Assembly (NCBI GenBank): GCA_054601695.1
Contig: BAAHQB010000206.1
Span: 248,001-312,000, forward strand
Length of the DNA stretch: 64,000 nucleotides
Source of the DNA: Amorphochlora amoebiformis
Taxonomy: Eukaryota; Cercozoa; Chlorarachniophyceae
Direction: 5' to 3'
Positions 1 through 64,000 of this stretch are shown one piece after another. Position 1 is the stretch's first letter. The number at the start of each line of letters is the position of its first letter. The notes under the pieces are model-generated. The model worked only from the letters and a program-made list of their open reading frames with translations, did no database searches and had not been told where the DNA came from. The translations under genes and the position numbers were made by a program.

Positions 1-20
1 AAGCCCAGAGCTAACCTCAG

Positions 21-125
21 TGGGATTGCGGAGAATTCGAAAATGTGATTCAGCTCGCGAACAGGGCTCTGCTTATGTTCGACACACTTTCGGTGTGTGT
101 ATGTATATGAATATATATATATATA

Positions 126-157
<32 letters not shown>

Positions 158-719
158 TATACATATATATATATATATTATATTTATATATATATGTGTG
201 TGTGTGTATTTATATTATATATACATCCACACACATATGTACATATACTATATATTTATATATAGATATATATGTGTATGTATGTATATGTATATATATG
301 TATGTATGTATATATTTAAATATTTAATTTGGATTTATATACATACATACATCTATATGTATGTAAGTACTTATGTGTGTGTATATTTGTAACTATTGAG
401 ATATTGTATATATATATATATACATAATTATAATATCTTATACATATATATATATATGTACATATTTACATTTATATATATATGCATAAAAACATATATA
501 TATATATATATTCTAAAGATGTATTTACGTATATGTACATATTATGAAATTGGTTGAAAAATGGAACTGTTAAATATATGTATATATATACATATATGTA
601 TATACATACATATATATATATATATACATATATATTTACAAGTATATATATATATATGTATATATAAACATATATATATATATATATATATATGTATACA
701 TATATGTATATCTATATAC

Positions 720-761
<42 letters not shown>

Positions 762-961
762 CAAATACACATAATGGCACAGCATATATGTATGTATGTA
801 TAAATATATATGTATATATGTATATATATATATGGATCCCTATGTATAATATATATATATATATATAAATTATGATTTTACATATACATATATATATATA
901 CTTATATATATATATATATATATATATACTTATATGATGAAGCAAATCTTTCTCTTTAGAA

Positions 962-1030
<69 letters not shown>

Positions 1031-1175
1031 TTATATGTACATATATATCTAATAAATACTCATATATGTAAGGAAAAAGGATCTGAAACATTCGTCTTGA
1101 ATGGGCTACCATGTTTAGCTGACGTATGGGCTAAACTAGGTTCCGCGTATGTTTGTCAGGTGACAACTATATAAC

Positions 1176-1240
<65 letters not shown>

Positions 1241-1255
1241 GGTGGTGACAATAGT

Positions 1256-1286
<31 letters not shown>

Positions 1287-1324
1287 TTCTGTATGTGTGT
1301 GTATATATTTATATATATTTCTGA

Positions 1325-1355
<31 letters not shown>

Positions 1356-1423
1356 CATATATATATATATGCCAGGTGGAGTATCACATCATATACACCC
1401 ATCTGTATACGTGTTCATAATAT

Positions 1424-1473
<50 letters not shown>

Positions 1474-1665
1474 GCATATGTATAAACATATGTGTATGTA
1501 CGCATATGTATATACGTACACGAGCCATTATAGATAGATATATACATAATATATATATATATATATGTATGTATGTATATGTATATATATATATATGTGT
1601 ATATATACTGTAATATATTCCTTAGTCCAACTATCAGCTTGGCGTCTCCTTCTTATTCAAGGTTC

Positions 1666-1697
<32 letters not shown>

Positions 1698-1765
1698 AAA
1701 AAATATATATATATATTAATCTCTCTCTCCCTATTTTAATATATGATAATTTTCATATTATTATT

Positions 1766-1798
<33 letters not shown>

Positions 1799-2011
1799 CT
1801 GAACCTAACCCAAACCAACCATTCTCTTCCTAATATCCCTAACCCCGAACACAGACTCTAAATCCACCCTAATCCTAAGCCTAACCAACTCTATCCCTAG
1901 CCTAACCCTAACCCTAACCCTAACCCTAACCCTAACTGTAGGCACTGGAACTTGTGACTTCAAGACTTATTGCAGAGAGAAAGAGAGACGGCCCAAATGT
2001 TCGTTTTATAA

Positions 2012-2075
<64 letters not shown>

Positions 2076-2216
2076 AATATAAAGATATATATATACATAT
2101 ATATATATATATAAATAAATATAAATATATATACATATATATATATATTGCATATATATGCCTGAAGACTTAGTGTAGAAATCTCAAATGTATATACGTT
2201 AACTTATCTATGTATG

Positions 2217-2260
<44 letters not shown>

Positions 2261-2465
2261 ATAAAGCATATATATATGTATATATATCCGTATATATATA
2301 TATATATATTATATAGATATATATGTGCCTCAAGACTTACAGTAGAGAGAAAGAGGGGTCAAATACATACATATAAATGTATATATATATATGTGTGTGT
2401 ATATAATATATGTAATATATAAATGACTCAGAGAGACGTATTGTAGAGGGAAAAGTATTAATATT

Positions 2466-2504
<39 letters not shown>

Positions 2505-2839
2505 TTATTTCATTATATATATATATATACATGTATATACATAATATATATATATATATATACATATGTGTGTATATATACTTATACAATATTTGTAAAC
2601 ATGTATTATCATATATATATATATATATATCTTCATCTATATTATACATATTTACAATATATTACATATTTATATTCATATACATTTCTATGCATATATA
2701 TATATATATACATATACATATACATACATATATATACACATATATATATACATACACATATATAATTATATAGGACCTTATTATTCATCTTGAGGACGAA
2801 AAATCTCGAATATTTGTAGTTCTCATCGTCGCTTTAGGT

Positions 2840-2903
<64 letters not shown>

Positions 2904-2939
2904 TATATATACATACATATATATATAAATGCATATATA

Positions 2940-2980
<41 letters not shown>

Positions 2981-3246
2981 TATTATATATTTAATACATG
3001 TATATATATATATATACAATATACATATATATATATATATATATATAACACATACATATATATACATATATACATATATGTATACATATACAGATATAAA
3101 TATATATATTTAATACATATTTAATATTTATATACATATATATACAACATGTGTGAGGGTGTATACACATATACCTTTTTCCAGCTCGAGCGTGTATGGT
3201 AGAGAACGAGAGGCTCTCTCAGCTCAAAAAGAGGTTATATATATGT

Positions 3247-3304
<58 letters not shown>

Positions 3305-3517
3305 ATGTGTATGTATATACATACACACATATAGAGAGAGAGAAATATGTACATACATATATGTATATATAAATATACGAAGTTACATTTTAGAAATATA
3401 ATATGCACATATGTATTTTTACATTCGAATATAGGAATATATGAATACTTACATTTACGACTATCTCCTTAAGACAGAGGTAGATGTGTACATATATGCT
3501 ATATGTACACACACATG

Positions 3518-3553
<36 letters not shown>

Positions 3554-4330
3554 CATATACATATATATACATATATATATATATAAATATATATATTGTA
3601 TGGACGCATATACACATTTTAAAATTGTTTGCATGAATATTTGTATGATGTATATTTGTAAATATGTACTATTTGCATACATACATATATATATATATAT
3701 AGTATGATACGTATGAAATATTGTTTTATTTACAGATATATACATATATACACCATACATACATATACACATACATATAATTGGATATGTAGATATATTT
3801 TTAATACATACACGTTCAATATATATATATATATATTATATATATATACATACATACACATAATACATACACATATAATATATATATATATATATATGTA
3901 TGTATATATACATGCATATATATACACACACATACATGCATACACATATGTACATGTAATATTTACATAAATATATACATATGTTTATACATATGAAATA
4001 TATTTATATTTACATATATATAATTGTATATATACACATACACATATGTATATACATATATATATATATATGTGTATATATATATATATGAATATTTATA
4101 CACATATATATATTTATTTATACATGTATCTTGCGATATATACACATATACATATATATATATATATATATGTGTAGGCATCCTCCACCGGAGTTTTACT
4201 TCGATAACCTGCTGGATTCGCTAGGACGTCTTATCGACGATTTAGAGGGAAAATCCAGCGTACTTCTGAAATCAAACCCGCAAGATCCTGAGAATCTAGA
4301 AGACGAATCCGAGTATATTCACGCCGGTAT

Positions 4331-4394
<64 letters not shown>

Positions 4395-4500
4395 CCAACT
4401 GCCGTCGTCGGAACAACTAATTCTTATGATGACCACCAAAGCGGTCGGAGGAGCCTCAGAGAGGTTTATTCCTAAGACGGGGGTGGATGAGATGCCGTAA
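21..4500 (+). CDS. TPR-type protein, 3' part (possible NASP/SHNi-TPR histone chaperone)
   Basis: Eight exons: 21-92, 1073-1159, 1626-1661, 1942-1998, 2774-2837, 3185-3233, 4178-4326, 4442-4500 (TAA). They join with consistent phase into 190 residues; the 5' end lies outside the window. Residues from exons 2-4 form a good TPR repeat ([17 protein letters not shown] followed by a KALEL helix). Exon 1 gives another helix starting [18 protein letters not shown]. Exons 5-7 are helical and charged ([16 protein letters not shown], then [19 protein letters not shown]), and the protein ends GVDEMP. A TPR block followed by a helical coiled region resembles NASP/Sim3/Hif1 histone chaperones, which carry H3-H4 in the nucleus; the WD..E...LA opening also fits. 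That family assignment is inference from memory and may be wrong. All introns are TA-rich, and the one before exon 4 ends in a CCCTAA array. Confidence 0.6.
1755..1797. repeat. (AAT)n microsatellite
   Basis: Short AAT/ATT trinucleotide run in the intron before exon 4 of the TPR gene, directly followed by the CCCTAA array. Confidence 0.9.
1798..1935 (+). repeat. Interstitial telomere-type CCCTAA array at a 3' splice site
   Basis: Degenerate copies become perfect CCCTAA units toward the right. The array stops about six bases before the acceptor of the exon that starts at 1942, so it occupies the normal pyrimidine-tract position. Confidence 0.9.
2160..2456 (+). repeat. Three degraded copies of the 3' end of TPR exon 4
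   Basis: The exon at 1942-1998 contains AAGACTTATTGCAGAGAGAA. Recognisable relatives lie at about 2163-2190, 2328-2370 and 2423-2456, each separated by TA tracts. They carry substitutions and indels and have no consistent reading frame, so I treat them as non-coding echoes of the exon-donor junction. Confidence 0.7.
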
Positions 4501-4756
4501 AAAACTCAAATAAGAAAAAAAATTAAGGTATCTATCACTTGCTTGCCAAAGGTGGTGTCAGGATACTGTTGACTTGTAATGTTTCTTTTCACTGGGTACG
4601 TATGAACAATGGGATTAGTGCCGATTCATCGAATTCAAAACTTTAGTTTGGCAAAAGTAATCGATGCTTGGCCGTGAGTGAATTACTGTCTTGCTTCGCG
4701 TTATTGATTACAAAACTCTGATTAAAAGAGTAGGCTACTCGATGTATGGGCGTATG

Positions 4757-4805
<49 letters not shown>

Positions 4806-4984
4806 TATACACATATATCAATATGCATATTATCCAAAAACCTGTAAATATATATATATATATAGTATATATATATATATATTTGTAATATTTAGAGGTA
4901 GAGTGGAGGAAACTCCTGGAGCTTGTAAGGGACGCGCGAAGAAATATTGGAAGGTGCTAGAAGATATAAGCATACATATAAGCA

Positions 4985-5024
<40 letters not shown>

Positions 5025-5060
5025 CTATATAAAATATTTGTACACAAATAAATATAAATG

Positions 5061-5097
<37 letters not shown>

Positions 5098-5209
5098 AGA
5101 ACGATCTAAGTTATACAAATTTTCGGCAATACCAATATATATATATATATATATATACGTACGATGTGTTACATATTTGAGTGTATGATATATATAAATA
5201 TATGAATAC

Positions 5210-5258
<49 letters not shown>

Positions 5259-5874
5259 ATATGTGTGTGTGTATGTGTGTGCATACACGTATGTACATAT
5301 GCATATAAATTATGAGTTCACACTTAATATTTAATTATATTATCATATTATATATATATATATATATATATGTATATCGGGCATGTGCATAAATCTAAAA
5401 TAAAAAGTTGGTGCATACAGGGGGGCGAAATTAAAAGAGATTGTGCGCACAATCGACAAAAAGATTGAGGAGACGGGGAGTGCACCTTAATTATATATTA
5501 ACGGCATTGACATCTCTCCTTGCTTTATCGATTTATTTTTTCAACTTAGTAGACAATAGCTCACTGGCTGATATGCTTTAGAAGCATACATGAACCTCAA
5601 TGACATGAAATTTATATATTTTCTTGCAAGTTAAATCACTGAATAACCATAGTAAAAGATCATCATGGCTAAGTCACATCGTGAATCATCATTACGCGTA
5701 GTTTTCTTGTTACTGAGTTCTATATTGATAACTTCACAATCAGTCAACGTTAACATATTTATGTATAGCTAGTACATCACCGTACGTGCGTCTAGGTGCG
5801 TGGTAACCTTTCTCTGTCGACACTGTCGGATTAAGTAGACTAGTAACATCTAAATCTATCTAGAGTAAGCGGCA
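4501..5874. other. Convergent intergenic region
   Basis: Lies between the stop of the TPR gene and the stop of the RS/CCCH gene on the other strand. It holds TA tracts at about 4760-4890, 4985-5095, 5130-5255 and 5345-5375. Non-repetitive sequence at 4501-4750 and 5380-5874 shows no conserved exon, tRNA or rRNA that I can recognise. It should contain both 3' UTRs. Confidence 0.7.
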
Positions 5875-8895
<3,021 letters not shown>

Positions 8896-9004
8896 GAGAG
8901 ACACGTCGAACCCCCTTGCCGACGTTTTAAATCCAAATCTTGAGCTGTCACCCTGAGATGTCACGATTCTAACCCGGAACTCAACCGAATCCCAGACAGG
9001 CCCA
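8896..9004. promoter_or_regulatory. Shared divergent promoter region
   Basis: Only 109 bp separate the ATG of the RS/CCCH gene (minus strand, 8895) from the ATG of PSME4 (plus strand, 9005). Both 5' UTRs and both promoters must fit here or overlap the opposite gene. It is free of TA tracts and of moderate GC content. I see no convincing TATA box or named factor site. Confidence 0.65.
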
Positions 9005-47823
<38,819 letters not shown>

Positions 47824-48931
47824 CCAGCTGAACAATTGCATCAACTGCGGCATGTGCCTTGAATTTACTCGTCTATCAATTCTACACTCATCACAATCTC
47901 GATCACCCTGTTGACCATCCAGACCATGTATGTTATAGTGTTCGAGGATCGCAACCAGGACTGAGTTGCAATGAGTTGAATGAATGGTCTAGATCTTTGT
48001 AGTGACACAGCGATCAGGGCTCTATCTTCTCTACTAGTCTAGGCTAGATCTAGTAGATCAGTTTCAAAGTAGCCATTATATCATGAGTACTGGTACTGGA
48101 ACTGAGAGGAACTAGTGCTAGTCTAGTAGTGGAATGTCGACATAACTATTGCTATAAGTGTCTATATCTTGTATATCAGGTACAACTATTCCAGGCTTAA
48201 AATGGAATATATGATACTAATATTAATCTTCCGTCCCGCTCATAGTCATGTGACTCATGTACATGAGTGCATACCACTCTAATAATGGACAAGACATAAA
48301 GATGCCGTACTGGCCGGGTCACATGATCATATCTTGTGACATAACTTAGAACATATACGTACGTACGTACTGGGCGTCGGAAATGCGTATCATGGTCATA
48401 CGTGAAATTTTGTTCAGTACGTATGAGTATGAGTATACTCATGAATACGTACGTACGTATACGTATACTACTAGTACTAGTAGTACTAAAACCCATAACT
48501 ACGTTTAGGATATAGCGTGCAGTGGACGTACTGAACGTACGTGCACGTACTTGGTACTACTACTACAGTACTATCAGTATGTGCACGTACGTGTCGCATC
48601 ATGTTAAATATAATGAGTCAAGTCTGTACTGATGTACATGATACTAGTTATATAGCTTGGCAACACGGTGCATGTCATCCAGATCACGTGTCTGGAGAGT
48701 ACTGGGAGTAATAGCGATAGGATAACGATTATTGGGTGTAGATACGTTTTACTATAGTACTAATAAGATTGATCAGAGACACTAGGTAATATTTTATGAC
48801 GTACGGATAAACTCCAATTACGTCAAGTCACTGCTGACCCATGCATGAACCACTGTATGAAATTAATTTACGTGAAACTCCTATCGATTACTGTCCATGA
48901 ACAGGATGATTCACCACATACAGATATAAGC
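47824..48931. other. Convergent intergenic region rich in ACGT/GTAC palindromes
   Basis: Lies between the PSME4 stop and the PPIL2 stop; both 3' UTRs must be here. It is free of TA microsatellite. From about 48240 to 48620 it is dense in self-complementary words: ACGTACGTACGTAC, TACGTACGTACGTATACG, ACTAGTACTAGTAGTAC, GTGCACGTAC. No coding exon recognised. Confidence 0.7.
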
Positions 48932-63711
<14,780 letters not shown>

Positions 63712-64000
63712 CTGGGGTTTAGGGGGATGTTATCTTCGGATGAGAAAGAGGAGCAGGTGAGGCAAAGTTCCCCAATTTAACTTCAATTCGGTTGACAACG
63801 GGCCCATTTGAGCCAGTCCATGACCGTAGCGAAAAAGAGGGAAGGGAAAATGAAGAGCTTACATTCGATCCTGAGGGAAAGGGAATAAGAGGAGGTATCA
63901 TTATCGCTTGAGGGTTGGATATCCTCCGACGCACATGAAAGAGAGTGGAAAAAACATAGAATACGTTGAAATAATACCCCAAACCCCAGGAAAAAGGCGA
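63712..64000 (-). other. PPIL2 5' intron or 5' flank
   Basis: Normal-complexity sequence upstream (transcript sense) of the first recognisable exon. No MGK-rich initial exon is visible, so it probably lies beyond 64000. The minus-strand open frame at 63719-63982 has no family match. Confidence 0.5.

Noticed and set aside
1362-1402. Possible exon of the TPR gene after a good AG
   Set aside because: Inclusion would interrupt the TPR motif formed by exons 2-3. The segment looks like a decayed copy of the exon 2 donor region.
1798-1935. True chromosome end
   Set aside because: Unique coding sequence continues on both sides, and similar short arrays recur in both orientations within introns.
63719-63982. 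First exon of PPIL2 or a separate small gene on the minus strand
   Set aside because: No MGK-rich start matching the family and no other recognisable similarity.

Overview
This is nuclear DNA of an intron-rich eukaryote, not prokaryotic sequence. The coding signal is split into many small GT...AG exons, most only 30-100 bases long. Long (TA)n tracts and other simple repeats fill nearly everything between them. Islands of TTAGGG/CCCTAA telomere-type repeat also occur inside introns. The proteins are divergent from animal homologues, and the cyclophilin has a C-terminal tail of the plant CYP65 type, so a protist or alga is more likely than an animal. I cannot name the lineage.

Four protein genes lie in alternating orientation. 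(1) 21-4500 (+): the 3' end of a TPR-type protein, possibly a NASP/SHNi-TPR histone chaperone. (2) 5875-8895 (-): a 347-residue RNA-binding protein with an RS domain, a partial RRM-like segment, two CCCH zinc fingers and a Gln-rich end. (3) 9005-47823 (+): a complete proteasome activator PA200/Blm10 (PSME4) gene, about 1,900 codons in about 80 exons. (4) 48932-63711 (-): a U-box cyclophilin (PPIL2/CYP65/Cwc27-like class of nuclear cyclophilins, best matched to PPIL2) lacking only its first exon. Genes 2 and 3 start 109 bp apart and share a divergent promoter region. The gene pairs 1/2 and 3/4 converge.

Exon boundaries were built by hand from splice sites, reading phase and protein-family conservation. 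Phase closes across gene 2 and almost all of genes 3 and 4. Two junctions do not close (PSME4 exon 49/50 and PPIL2 exons at 51150/50969), and two micro-exons near 37.1 kb are uncertain.

The most interesting signal is in the introns. More than twenty introns contain degraded copies of the exon edge or splice junction next to them, which I call exon echoes. Two of these (16.1-16.7 kb and 54.8-55.7 kb) have become 8-12 copy arrays. In addition, most telomere-type arrays in PSME4 begin at the 5' splice site, so the array itself supplies the GT donor. Introns free of these additions are only 56-66 nt, which suggests an ancestral short-intron genome whose introns are being inflated by TA tracts, junction duplication and telomeric repeat.
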